From assembly GCA_963764665.1 (NCBI GenBank), contig CAVXTL010000018.1:1-63323 (forward strand): a stretch of DNA of 63,323 bases. The letters are read 5' to 3'. Position 1 is the first letter of the stretch. The number at the start of each line of letters is the position of its first letter. The DNA is from JACVRW01 sp963764665. GTDB taxonomy: Bacteria; Actinomycetota; Thermoleophilia; Solirubrobacterales; Thermoleophilaceae. Of the stretch, positions 8,883 to 16,723 are shown piece by piece. The notes under the pieces are model-generated. The model searched no databases and was not told where the DNA came from. It was given only the letters and a program-made list of their open reading frames with translations. A program made the translations under genes and the position numbers.

Positions 8883-9592
8883 GCGCAAGCGCTCTGTACG
8901 AGGGACGGGTGCGCCACCGCCGCCACGAGCCCGTGGCGCACGAGTTCAGCTACCGGATCTTCCTCAGCTACCTCGACCTCGACGAGCTGCCCCAGGTGCT
9001 GGACGGGGTGGCGCTCTGGTCGGCGCGGCGCCCGGCGCCGGCGTGGTTCCGCAGGGCCGACTACATGGGCGCCGGCGGGGTGCCGCTGCGGCAGGCGGTG
9101 CACGACGCGGTGGAGGAGCGGACCGGAGTGCGCCCCCAGGGACCGGTGCGGGTGCTCACGAGCGTGCGCACGTTCGGCCACCTGTTCAACCCGATCAGCG
9201 TCTACTACTGCTTCGACCGCACGGGCGAGCACGTGGAGGCGCTGGCCACGGAGGTCACGAACACGCCGTGGGGCGAGCGTCACGTGTACGCGTGTCCCGG
9301 GCTGGACGGCCACTTCGCCAAGCGCTTCCACGTGTCGCCGTTCCTCGGCATGGACGCGGACTACCGGCTGCGCGCCAGCCTCCCCGGCGAGCGCCTTCAG
9401 CTGCACGTGGAGAGCCGGCGCGAGGAGCGCGCCCAGTTCGACGTCACGCTCTCGCTCGAGCGCCGCGAGCTCGGGCCCGGACCGCTGTTCCGCTACCCGC
9501 TCCAGTCGCTGCGCGTGGTGGCCGGCATCTACGCGCAGGCGGTCCGCCTGAAGCTGAAGGGCGCTCCCTACCACCCTCACCCCGCGCGATGA
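8879..9592 (+). CDS. DUF1365 family protein
   Basis: 237 residues beginning at ATG 8879, which overlaps the amine-oxidase stop. It shows the DUF1365 features LYEGRVRHRRHEPVAHEFSY, FGHLFNPISVYYCFD and the ending YPLQSLRVVAGIYAQAVRLKLKGAP. Members are almost always encoded between an amine-oxidase-like flavoprotein and a Cfa-like methyltransferase, exactly as here. The biochemical role is not established. The conserved neighbourhood implies a step in formation of a methyl- or cyclopropane-type modified fatty acid. It ends in an ATGA overlap with the next gene. Confidence 0.9.
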   Translation: MSASALYEGRVRHRRHEPVAHEFSYRIFLSYLDLDELPQVLDGVALWSARRPAPAWFRRADYMGAGGVPLRQAVHDAVEERTGVRPQGPVRVLTSVRTFGHLFNPISVYYCFDRTGEHVEALATEVTNTPWGERHVYACPGLDGHFAKRFHVSPFLGMDADYRLRASLPGERLQLHVESRREERAQFDVTLSLERRELGPGPLFRYPLQSLRVVAGIYAQAVRLKLKGAPYHPHPAR

Positions 9593-10806
9593 TCGCGCGC
9601 GCCACAGCCTCCGCGGTGCTTCGCCGGATGCGTGCCGGGAGGCTCGTGGTGGTCGAGGGCGAGCGCAGGCACGCGTTCGGTCCCGACCACGCATCGCTGG
9701 ACGCGACGATCCACGTGCACTCGCCCCGCTTCTGGGGAGCGCTGCTGCGCGGCAGCTCGGGGCTGGCCCGCTCGTACGCGGCCGGTGAGTGGGACTCGCC
9801 CGACATGGTGAGCCTGGTCCGGATCGGAGCCCGGGAGATGCCGCGGCTCGATCGGCTGCGCCGGCCCTTCGTGCCGGTCCGCAACGCCCTCAGCCGGGTG
9901 CCGCTCAACTCTCGCTCGGGGGCGCGCAAGCACGTGGCCGCTCACTACGACCTCGGCAACGACCTGTTCGAGCTGTTCCTCGACAAAACGATGACCTACT
10001 CCTGCGCCGTGTTCGACGCCGCCGACGCGGACCTCCTCGAGGCACAGGAGCGAAAGCTCGATCTCGTCTGCCGGAAGCTCGACCTCGGGCCGGACGACCA
10101 CGTGCTCGAGATCGGCACCGGCTGGGGCTCGTTCGCGCTGCACGCCGCGGGCCGCTACGGCTGCCGTGTGACGACCACCACGATCTCGGCCGAGCAGCAC
10201 GCGAGGGCCGTGGAGCGAGTGCGCGAGGCCGGCCTGTCCGATCGCGTGGAGGTGCTCGGACACGACTACCGCGAATTGAACGGGCGCTACGACAAGCTCG
10301 TGTCGATCGAGATGATCGAGGCCGTGGGCTGGCAGTACTTCGACGAGTTCTTCAGCCGCTGCAGCGAGCTCCTGCGCCCCGATGGCTCGATGCTGCTCCA
10401 GGCGATCGTGGTGGACGACGCCGCCTACGAGGCCGAGAAGGCCAGCCGCAGCTTCATCCGCGAGCTCGTGTTCCCGTCGGGGTGCCTGCCGTCGCTCGCC
10501 GTGATCGACGACTCCGTGCGGCGCGTGACCGACATGCGGCCGGCCCGCCTGGATGACATCACCACGCACTACCCCGAGACACTGAGGCGCTGGCGCGAGC
10601 GCTTCGTCCAGGCGGCGGCCGACGCGGCGCGGCTGGGCTACGACCGCCCGTTCCGCAGGCTCTGGGAGCTCTACTTCGCCTACTGCGAGGGCGGCTTCCG
10701 CGAGCGCAGAATCCGCGTGGTTCAGCTGGAGCTGGCCAAGCCGGGACACCGCACCGCGCGCGAGTCCCGCGGCCGCACCCTGGAAGCGCTGGCCGCACGG
10801 GAGTAG
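9589..10806 (+). CDS. Cyclopropane-fatty-acyl-phospholipid synthase family SAM methyltransferase
   Basis: 405 residues from ATG 9589 (overlapping the DUF1365 stop). Typical Cfa layout: a basic N-terminal lipid-association region, then AHYDLGNDLFELFLDKTMTYSC (substrate or bicarbonate region), SAM motif I VLEIGTGWGSFALHAA, and KLVSIEMIEAVGWQYFDEFF. Cfa enzymes transfer a methylene group from SAM to cis double bonds of membrane phospholipids. Enzymes encoded with an FAD partner can instead yield methyl-branched products, so either outcome is possible. It is the last gene of the tightly coupled set beginning at 7267. Its stop codon TAG is the first half of a -10-like TAGGCT for the next gene. Confidence 0.92.
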   Translation: MIARATASAVLRRMRAGRLVVVEGERRHAFGPDHASLDATIHVHSPRFWGALLRGSSGLARSYAAGEWDSPDMVSLVRIGAREMPRLDRLRRPFVPVRNALSRVPLNSRSGARKHVAAHYDLGNDLFELFLDKTMTYSCAVFDAADADLLEAQERKLDLVCRKLDLGPDDHVLEIGTGWGSFALHAAGRYGCRVTTTTISAEQHARAVERVREAGLSDRVEVLGHDYRELNGRYDKLVSIEMIEAVGWQYFDEFFSRCSELLRPDGSMLLQAIVVDDAAYEAEKASRSFIRELVFPSGCLPSLAVIDDSVRRVTDMRPARLDDITTHYPETLRRWRERFVQAAADAARLGYDRPFRRLWELYFAYCEGGFRERRIRVVQLELAKPGHRTARESRGRTLEALAARE

Positions 10807-10809
10807 GCT
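10804..10809 (+). promoter_or_regulatory. -10-like hexamer TAGGCT before a leaderless GTG
   Basis: TAGGCT (TAnnnT type) ends 8 nt before the GTG at 10818. A weak -35-like TGGAAG stands 17 nt upstream at 10781-10786. There is no Shine-Dalgarno sequence. The spacing suggests transcription starts at or next to the start codon. Confidence 0.4.
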
Positions 10810-10817
10810 CGCCCGCA

Positions 10818-11369
10818 GTGGCGGAGCTGCGGTTTCGCGTCGGAGCGATCTTCCCGGCGGACAACCCGACGGCCCGCTACGTGATGGCGATCTCGATCGT
10901 GCTGGGCGACCTGCGCACCGCGGCCGCTCAGGCGGCGCGCACCGATGTGGCCGAGCACGAGCGGCTGTACTTCCGCCGTCTGCTCGCCCTCCACGTGCGT
11001 GAGGGGCTCTGCCTAGCCGTCACGGAGTACCGCGAGCGCGACGACGTGCGGCGATTCGTCGCGATCCTCCCGGACGAGGCGCAGGCGGCCCGCGCCGAGC
11101 TCGAGCACGCCCACCTGACCGCGCCGGACGACGGAAGCTTCTCCTGCTCGCGCCTGACCGGCGACAGCGGACGTCTCGCGGCCGCGATGGAGCGCCTCGC
11201 GGAGGTGGAGAGCGGGCTATCGCTGGCTGACGAGGAGCGACGTGCCGACTACGCCGACCTCGTGGTCGAGACGCTGGCCGGCGCCGCGGCCACGGACGCC
11301 GTGATCCCCCGCCTGCTCACCTTTCTAGAGCATGCGGAGGCGGCGTGGCTGCGGCCGTGGCGGGGGTAG
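10818..11369 (+). CDS. Hypothetical protein
   Basis: 183 residues from GTG 10818. It looks soluble and mainly alpha-helical, with acidic/Ala-rich helices (e.g. RTAAAQAARTDVAEHERLYF), no signal peptide and no motif I recognise. The start is supported by a -10-like element directly upstream (leaderless). Its last ~50 bp overlap, on the opposite strand, the end of a GGDEF gene remnant. The region around 11317-11510 therefore carries two coding memories, and the exact C-terminus of this protein may be a recent read-through into that remnant. No function is proposed. Confidence 0.6.
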   Translation: MAELRFRVGAIFPADNPTARYVMAISIVLGDLRTAAAQAARTDVAEHERLYFRRLLALHVREGLCLAVTEYRERDDVRRFVAILPDEAQAARAELEHAHLTAPDDGSFSCSRLTGDSGRLAAAMERLAEVESGLSLADEERRADYADLVVETLAGAAATDAVIPRLLTFLEHAEAAWLRPWRG

Positions 11370-11508
11370 CGGTCTCGACGCGATCGCGTCCGTTGCCCTT
11401 CGCGGTGTAGAGCGCCCGGTCCGCGGCGCGCAGAGCCTGCTCCGGCTCGCCTGCATCCTCCGGAATGACGGCCACGCCGAAGCTGGCCGTGACCCTCCGG
11501 CTGTCTCC
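11317..11508 (-). pseudogene. GGDEF-domain (diguanylate cyclase) C-terminal remnant
   Basis: On the minus strand a 63-codon open stretch reads VTASFGVAVIPEDAG, then ALRAADRALYTAKGNGRDRV, then a low-complexity TPATAAATPPP tail and TGA. This is unmistakably the last third of a GGDEF domain (the S.GVA strand and the final D.ALY.AK..GRNRV helix). An in-frame TAG at 11509-11511 and unrelated sequence lie immediately upstream. The catalytic GG(D/E)EF loop is absent, so this is a dead fragment left by deletion. It lies between the 183-aa hypothetical gene and the Gfa-like gene. Confidence 0.8.
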
Positions 11509-11560
11509 CTACACACGTGAGCGCAAGAATGTGCTCGACCACTGCGTGAGGGGAGTCTCG

Positions 11561-11980
11561 ATGGGGAAGCTCGACGGAAGCTGTTTGTGCGGGGCCGTGA
11601 CATACGGCTGTGACGCCGACCCGGTGGCCACGGCCGTGTGCCACTGCACCGAGTGCCAGAAGCAGACGGGTACCTCCTTCTCGGTGCTCGTGGCGGTGCC
11701 GCGCGACGCGCTGGAGGTGAATGGAGAGAGCATCGCCTCGTTCACGACCGTTGGGACCGACTCCGGCCAGGATGTGTCCCGGCAGTTCTGCCGCGACTGC
11801 GGCTCGCCGATCGTGAGCCTCGCGGACGCCATGCCGCAGGTGGCCTTCATCAAGGCGGGCACGCTCGACGACACCTCCTGGCTCGAGCCCACGCTCCACG
11901 TCTGGTGCGACTCGAAGCAGCCCTGGGTCCCGCTCGAGGGTCAGACGGAGGCGCTGCTCCCCCGCGGCGTGCCCGCCTGA
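11561..11980 (+). CDS. Gfa/CENP-V family zinc protein (glutathione-dependent formaldehyde-activating enzyme-like)
   Basis: 139 residues from ATG 11561. The longer upstream frame is not conserved. The family's zinc-binding cysteines are all visible: GSCLCGAVTY (CxC, residues 8-10), VCHCTECQKQTG (CxCxxC) and FCRDCGSPIV (CxxC). The fold is the Mss4-like beta-tent. Gfa itself was described as accelerating the glutathione-formaldehyde adduct, but most family members have unknown substrates, and actinobacteria generally use mycothiol rather than glutathione. The gene converges on the minus-strand dehalogenase operon and shares a small hairpin with it. Confidence 0.88.
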   Translation: MGKLDGSCLCGAVTYGCDADPVATAVCHCTECQKQTGTSFSVLVAVPRDALEVNGESIASFTTVGTDSGQDVSRQFCRDCGSPIVSLADAMPQVAFIKAGTLDDTSWLEPTLHVWCDSKQPWVPLEGQTEALLPRGVPA

Positions 11981-11992
11981 GCAGTCCTCAGG
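11976..11992. terminator. Small hairpin between convergent genes (possible bidirectional terminator)
   Basis: Arms CCTGAG and CTCAGG with a 5-nt loop, sitting over the stop codons of the Gfa-like gene (+) and the DUF1330 gene (-). No T-run follows on either strand, so termination is only a guess from position. Confidence 0.3.
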
Positions 11993-12431
11993 GGCCTGCG
12001 AGCACGGGATCGGCGCCCGATTCGCAGCAGATGAGTGCGGCGCGCTCCAGGGCGGCCACGCGATGGTGGCGCACGGCCAGCAGCTCGGGGTCGGTGGCCA
12101 GCGCAGCGAAAGCGGCGAGCGACGGGTACCAGACGGCGATCACCTCGTCGTAGCGGTCGGTCTCGTCACCGACCACCGTGCGCTTCGACGCCGTGTGCCA
12201 GAGGATCCGGCCGCCCACTCGCTCGAGCACGGCGGCGGCCACGGCGCCGTAGCGCATGTACGCCTCCTGACCGGACACGTCGATGGACTCCCCGCCGGGC
12301 GGGTCTTCCGCGTACTCGGCGCGCTCGCGGTAGTTGTTCAGGTTCAGCATCACCACGGGTCCGTCGGAGTCGCCGCCCGCGATGGCGGCCACCTCGGAGA
12401 ACTGCCGCTCGTCCGGCTCGATCGGCGTCAT
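11988..12431 (-). CDS. DUF1330 family protein
   Basis: 147 residues starting at ATG 12431, which overlaps the dehalogenase stop by 4 nt. The core VVMLNLNNYRERAEY, the AYMRYGAVAAAVLERVGGRI segment and the DRYDEVIAVWYPSLAAF strand fit the dimeric alpha+beta-barrel DUF1330 family. The role is unknown. Members often appear near aromatic or halogenated-compound catabolism genes, which agrees with the coupled haloalkane dehalogenase. The much larger frame that contains this gene on the same strand is an artefact. Confidence 0.78.
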   Translation of the reverse strand: MTPIEPDERQFSEVAAIAGGDSDGPVVMLNLNNYRERAEYAEDPPGGESIDVSGQEAYMRYGAVAAAVLERVGGRILWHTASKRTVVGDETDRYDEVIAVWYPSLAAFAALATDPELLAVRHHRVAALERAALICCESGADPVLAGP

Positions 12432-13312
12432 GCCGGCGCCTGCGCGAACGCCTGGAGCATGGCGTCGACGATCTGCGGTCCACGATCCTCCTGGAGGAAG
12501 TGGGCGCCCCCCTCGATCCGCACCTGCTCCCCTGCGGTCGGGATCAACTCGGTGAACCGCTCGCCCGCCCTCGGGAACGGGAACACCGGGTCGGTGTCCG
12601 AGAAGGCCACGAGCGCGGGCTTGTCCCAGCGCCCGAGAGCATCCCGCGTGGCCACCATCTCCGCCACGCCCTGGTCTTCCATGGTAAGCGGCACCAGCAG
12701 CGGGAAGCGCTGCGCGCCCGCCTTGCTCTCCGGCGTCGGGAACGGCGCCTCGTAGGCGGCCACCACCTCCGGAGGGAGCTCGGTCGTGGTGGCGCCCTGG
12801 ATGATCGTGCCGATCGGCAGATCGGGAGTGCGCTCGGCGAACTCGCGCCACGCCATGAAGCCCTTGCTCACCCGGCCGGTGAAGAGCCCGGTGTTCAGGA
12901 TCACGAGCCGCGCCACCCGGTCCTCGTGCTCCACCGCCCAGCGGAGGCCGATCGGCCCGCCCCAGTCCTGGACCACCACCGTCACGTCCTCGAGGTCGAG
13001 CTGGTCGATGTGGCGGCTGACCACCTCCACGTGGCGATCGTAGGTGTACCAGCCCTGGTCGGTGGGCTTGTCGGAGCGCCCGAAGCCGACGAGGTCGGGG
13101 CAGACCACCCGGTGGCCGGACTCCACGAGCCGGTCGAGCATGTGCCGGTAGAGATAGCTCCAGCTCGGCTCCCCGTGGAAGCAGAGCACGGTGGAGCCGC
13201 TGCCCTCGTCGAGGTGATGGAGGCGCAGGCCGTCGACCTCCACGTAGTGCGGCTCGTAGCCGTAGCCGGGCAGGTTCTCGAAGCGCTCGTCGGGGGTTCG
13301 GAAGACGTCCAT
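12428..13312 (-). CDS. Haloalkane dehalogenase (HLD-I type alpha/beta hydrolase)
   Basis: 294 residues. Catalytic features of haloalkane dehalogenases are present: the oxyanion/halide region CFHGEPSWSYLYR (about 44-56), the nucleophile Asp in VVVQDWGGPIG (about D116) followed directly by a halide-stabilising Trp, and the catalytic His in GGAHFLQED (about H271). Epoxide hydrolases share the Asp, but the HGEPSW and QDWGGPIG combination is characteristic of DhlA/DhmA-type enzymes, which hydrolyse carbon-halogen bonds to alcohols in the cytoplasm. It is co-transcribed with DUF1330 (4-nt overlap) and lies 15 nt downstream of a TetR regulator on the same strand. Confidence 0.9.
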   Translation of the reverse strand: MDVFRTPDERFENLPGYGYEPHYVEVDGLRLHHLDEGSGSTVLCFHGEPSWSYLYRHMLDRLVESGHRVVCPDLVGFGRSDKPTDQGWYTYDRHVEVVSRHIDQLDLEDVTVVVQDWGGPIGLRWAVEHEDRVARLVILNTGLFTGRVSKGFMAWREFAERTPDLPIGTIIQGATTTELPPEVVAAYEAPFPTPESKAGAQRFPLLVPLTMEDQGVAEMVATRDALGRWDKPALVAFSDTDPVFPFPRAGERFTELIPTAGEQVRIEGGAHFLQEDRGPQIVDAMLQAFAQAPA

Positions 13313-13327
13313 CGGCCAGTCCTTTCG

Positions 13328-13963
13328 TCAGCGGCGGATTACCGCGTCCCAGATCTCGGTCAGGGTCTGCGCCGCGGTCTCGGGGGATACGCGCGGCTCG
13401 CGCCCGAACACGTCCAGCAGGTAGCTCACGTTCATCAGGTTCAGCGCCCGCGCGGTCTCGGCCAGATCGGCCGGGGGGTTCCGGCCGAGGGCTGCGGCGT
13501 CGCGCAGCGACTGCTCGGCGAAGTCGTCGAAGCGCTGCCGCAGCACGGCGTAGTCGCGCGCGATCTGCTCGTCCTCGGCCGCGGCCTCCGTGACGCAGCG
13601 AATCAGCGGGCCGTGCCGCTGGAACACCACCGCCGCCGCCTGCACCGCTCGGCCCACCGCCTCCGGATCCACGTCGGCCCGCGCCTGGGCGAGGCTCCGC
13701 TGCGCGTCGTAGAGCTCCTCGATCGCCTCCCGGCTCGCGCGCAGGAGCAGGTCCGCCATGTCGTCGAAGTGGCGGTAGAAGATCGTGCGTCCGATCCCCG
13801 CCTCGCGCATGACCTCGTCCACGCTCAACTCGGAGTACGCGCGCTTGCGGACCAGCTCGGTGGCGGCCGCGACGATGCGGTCGCGGCTCTGCTTGCGATT
13901 CTGGCGCGCCCGGAGCCGCGCTGGTGTCGGCGTGGATGCTGGCGCCATGCGAGGCGGCATCAT
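13328..13963 (-). CDS. TetR/AcrR family transcriptional regulator
   Basis: 211 residues from ATG 13963 (alternative ATGs at 13960 and 13948). The N-terminal TetR helix-turn-helix is RDRIVAAATELVRKRAYSEL followed by DEVMREAGIGRTIFYRHF. The C-terminal ligand/dimer domain is divergent, as usual. It is divergent from the secreted sulfatase, with the shared 72-nt gap holding a consensus promoter and an 11-bp palindrome. It precedes the haloalkane dehalogenase and DUF1330 genes and probably controls both sides. Confidence 0.9.
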   Translation of the reverse strand: MMPPRMAPASTPTPARLRARQNRKQSRDRIVAAATELVRKRAYSELSVDEVMREAGIGRTIFYRHFDDMADLLLRASREAIEELYDAQRSLAQARADVDPEAVGRAVQAAAVVFQRHGPLIRCVTEAAAEDEQIARDYAVLRQRFDDFAEQSLRDAAALGRNPPADLAETARALNLMNVSYLLDVFGREPRVSPETAAQTLTEIWDAVIRR

Positions 13964-13970
13964 ACAGATG

Positions 13971-13999
13971 TTGACACTGTGTGACACACTCTGTACGCT
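13971..13999 (+). promoter_or_regulatory. Consensus promoter with palindromic operator in the spacer
   Basis: TTGACA (13971-13976), 17-nt spacer, TACGCT (13994-13999), then a GAGGAGAG ribosome-binding site before the sulfatase ATG at 14036. The palindrome TGTGTGACACA (13978-13988) fills the spacer and lies 15 nt from the divergent tetR start. This is an arrangement expected for a TetR-type repressor controlling both itself and the sulfatase operon. Confidence 0.7.
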
Positions 14000-14035
14000 C
14001 GCGCCCGGCCCGGTGTCCTCGAGGAGAGTGGCGGT

Positions 14036-15649
14036 ATGCGGCGAGCGACGTGGATGGTGCTGATGGCTGCAATCGGCGCGCTGGTCCTGCCCGCGGTGGC
14101 GCAGGCGCGCCCCGCCACGGCGGCGAAGGACGGCCGCCCGAACATCCTCGTCGTGATGACCGACGACCAGGCCACGACGGACCTGAAGCACATGCCGAAC
14201 GTCAAGCGCCTGCTGGCCCGGCAGGGCACGACCTTCGCCGACGCGGTCGACTCCTTCCCGCTCTGCTGCCCCGCTCGCGCAACCTTCATCACCGGGCAGT
14301 ACGCCCACAACCACAAGGTCATGGGCAACTTCTGGCCCTACGGCTGGTACGGCATGAAGGGCCGCGCCAACACCCTTCCGAGCTGGCTGCAGAAGGCCGG
14401 CTATCGCACGGCGATGATCGGCAAGTGGCTCAACGGATACGGCGCGCGCGACGGTCACGGCGAGGTGCCGGCCGGGTTCGACATCTGGCGCGGCCTGCTC
14501 GATGTGTCGGCCTACGACTACTACAACTACGTGATGAACAGCGACGGCGACCTCCGGACCTGGGGGGACGCCGACTTCGCGCGCAAGCTCGTCGAGTTCG
14601 CGAAGATCCAGGTGATCCGCAATGACGCGGGCGCGTCGGGCGTGTTCAGAGCGCTGAGCGACACCTTCGGGCCCGGCCCCTACGACTACTGGGGGGCGCA
14701 GAACCCCGAGGAGTACTCCCCCGACGTGACCGGCGCGATCACCGAGGACCTCGTCCGCTCCCAGAGGAAGTCCAAGAAGCCCTTCTTCATCTGGTGGTCC
14801 CCGGCCGCGCCGCACCGCGAGGACGTGGCGGTCGCGCTCATGGGGCGCAAGGGACCCGACCCGCGTCCCGCCCCGCGCTACGAGGCCAAGAGCAAGCGGT
14901 ACAAGCTCCCGCGGCCGCCCAGCTTCAACGAAGCCGACATCTCGGACAAGCCGTCGAACGTGACTTCGAAGGCGCCGCGGCTGACCGCGGCGCAGGTCCA
15001 GCAGCTCCAGCTCAACTACGAGGGCCGGGTGGGCTCGCTGCTCGCCGTGGACGACCACGTGAAGAAGCTCGTGGGGATCCTGCGGAAGACCGGGCAGCTG
15101 AAGAACACCCTGATCATGTTCCTGTCCGACAACGGCTGGCTCCAGGGCCAGCACCGGATCCCGGGCGACAAGTTCCTCCCCTACGAGGAGTCGCTGCGCG
15201 TCCCGCTGATCCTGCGCGGGCCCGGCGTGCCCGCCGGCCGTACCGTGCGCGGCCAGGTGGCCAACATCGACTTCGCTCCTACGCTCCTCGACGCCGCCAG
15301 GGCGCGCCCGGGGCGGACCATGGACGGCGTCTCGCTGCTGCCCACGACCCGCAACCCGCGCAAGCGACCGAACCGCGTCATCCAGATCGAGGCCCCGGCC
15401 CCGCTCTTCAGGGGCAATCTCCCGGCCAACCAGTGGGACCGCCCCTACAAGGGAGTGCGCACCGACCGCTACACCTACGTCGTCTACAACGAGACCGGCG
15501 ACCAGGAGCTGTACGACCGGCGCAAGGACCCGTACCAGCTGCGGAACGTGGCCGCCGTGGGCTCGTACGCCAAGGTGAAGAAGGCGCTCGCGCGGAAGCT
15601 CGCCAGGCTCGACAGCTGCAAGGGCCGCTCCTGCATGGTCAAGCCGTGA
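14036..15649 (+). CDS. Secreted sulfatase (type I, formylglycine-dependent)
   Basis: 537 residues with an N-terminal signal peptide (RRATWMVLMAAIGALVLPAVAQA). The alkaline-phosphatase-superfamily metal ligands appear in VVMTDDQATTDL (D43/D44). The formylglycine motif CxPxR is at C77-R81 (CCPAR) followed by ATFITGQYAHNH. Further motifs are IGKWLNGYG and FLSDNGW. The Cys must be converted to formylglycine by FGE (or anSME), not seen in the window. Substrate is unknown; the family acts on sulfated glycans or arylsulfates outside the cell. Its stop overlaps the GTG of the next secreted protein. Confidence 0.93.
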   Translation: MRRATWMVLMAAIGALVLPAVAQARPATAAKDGRPNILVVMTDDQATTDLKHMPNVKRLLARQGTTFADAVDSFPLCCPARATFITGQYAHNHKVMGNFWPYGWYGMKGRANTLPSWLQKAGYRTAMIGKWLNGYGARDGHGEVPAGFDIWRGLLDVSAYDYYNYVMNSDGDLRTWGDADFARKLVEFAKIQVIRNDAGASGVFRALSDTFGPGPYDYWGAQNPEEYSPDVTGAITEDLVRSQRKSKKPFFIWWSPAAPHREDVAVALMGRKGPDPRPAPRYEAKSKRYKLPRPPSFNEADISDKPSNVTSKAPRLTAAQVQQLQLNYEGRVGSLLAVDDHVKKLVGILRKTGQLKNTLIMFLSDNGWLQGQHRIPGDKFLPYEESLRVPLILRGPGVPAGRTVRGQVANIDFAPTLLDAARARPGRTMDGVSLLPTTRNPRKRPNRVIQIEAPAPLFRGNLPANQWDRPYKGVRTDRYTYVVYNETGDQELYDRRKDPYQLRNVAAVGSYAKVKKALARKLARLDSCKGRSCMVKP

Positions 15650-16713
15650 GGGCCGCCGTTCTCGTAGGCGCCGCCGCCCTCGCGCTGGCCGCGGCCCCGG
15701 CGGCCGGCGCTGCCACGCTGCCCGGCCTGCACAACGCACGCTACTGCGAGATCCTCGAGCTCAAGGGGGCCCTCCCCGACGCCACGGTCACGGTCTGGAA
15801 CACCATCGGGCTGAACCGCTGCCCGGCCAGCTGGTGGAACGCCTTCGACGCCGGCGAGCTGGCGAAGGAGCGCGGCGCCACGGTGGTCCTGCTCAACGGC
15901 CCGCGCTACTTCCTGATGGACTCGGTCACCGCCACGCCGGGCCGGGTGCGCTCCTTCCACGGGGAGAAGATGCGGAGGGTCGCCACGATCCCGATCCACA
16001 GCGCCGCCGACCTCGCCCGGACCCCGTACACCGACCGCGTCGTCAAGCGCCGCAACACCTGGACGTGGAACCGCGGCCGGGTGGTGTACGAGCTGGTGGC
16101 GCCGGGAGGCGACGTCTACGTGATGCAGGCCTACGCGCAGATCGTGGACCCCAAGCAGCGGATCGGGAAGCTGCGCTCGCTCGGGAGCCGGCTGGACCTG
16201 CCGCCCGGGTGGCGCTACCGCGTCCGCCGCCTGCGCGCCGAGCTCAACGTCAAGCCGATCAAGGGCAACGCCACGATCGTCCAGGACGAGCTCCAGAACA
16301 CCTACCAGCTGTACAAGAGCACGCGCCGGGCCGGGCCGCGCAAGCGCCGCGCCGTCAGCCTCGCGGGCCGGACGCGCATGGTCGCGCCGGACACGCCCGG
16401 AACCATCCAGGACGAGGGCACCGTCACGAGCACGCCGTTCGGTGCCGGCTCGGTCAAGCTGGTGGGCTCCCTCGCGAACGCTCGCTTCACCGGCACCTTC
16501 CGGCTCCTCTTCAAGAAGGGATCGGTCTTCGGCACCGCCGAGCTGCCGTTCACGATCGCGGGGAACGCGATCGACTTCCGCGGCACCGTGCGCTTCACCG
16601 CCGGAACCGGCGCCTACCGGGGCATCTCGAGCGGCGCTCTCCAGGCCCACGACACCAACACCCTCGACGGCCAGAACGGCGTGATCTCGGTCGAGGGCTT
16701 CGCGACCTACTAG
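15646..16713 (+). CDS. Secreted protein of unknown function with a C-terminal allene-oxide-cyclase-like barrel region
   Basis: 355 residues from GTG 15646 overlapping the sulfatase stop (GTGA), so the two are translationally coupled. It begins with a signal peptide (RAAVLVGAAALALAAAPAAGAA). Residues ~30-215 form a domain I do not recognise, with paired Cys (ARYCEILEL and LNRCPASWW) that may form a disulfide. Residues ~255-355 (GTVTSTPFG, FTGTFRLLFKKGSVFGTAEL, FTAGTGAYRGISSGALQ) resemble the dirigent/allene-oxide-cyclase-like beta-barrel found in actinobacterial secreted proteins. Function unknown; coupling implies it assists or is processed with the sulfatase. Confidence 0.75.
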   Translation: MRAAVLVGAAALALAAAPAAGAATLPGLHNARYCEILELKGALPDATVTVWNTIGLNRCPASWWNAFDAGELAKERGATVVLLNGPRYFLMDSVTATPGRVRSFHGEKMRRVATIPIHSAADLARTPYTDRVVKRRNTWTWNRGRVVYELVAPGGDVYVMQAYAQIVDPKQRIGKLRSLGSRLDLPPGWRYRVRRLRAELNVKPIKGNATIVQDELQNTYQLYKSTRRAGPRKRRAVSLAGRTRMVAPDTPGTIQDEGTVTSTPFGAGSVKLVGSLANARFTGTFRLLFKKGSVFGTAELPFTIAGNAIDFRGTVRFTAGTGAYRGISSGALQAHDTNTLDGQNGVISVEGFATY

Positions 16714-16723
16714 CGGCGCGCCG

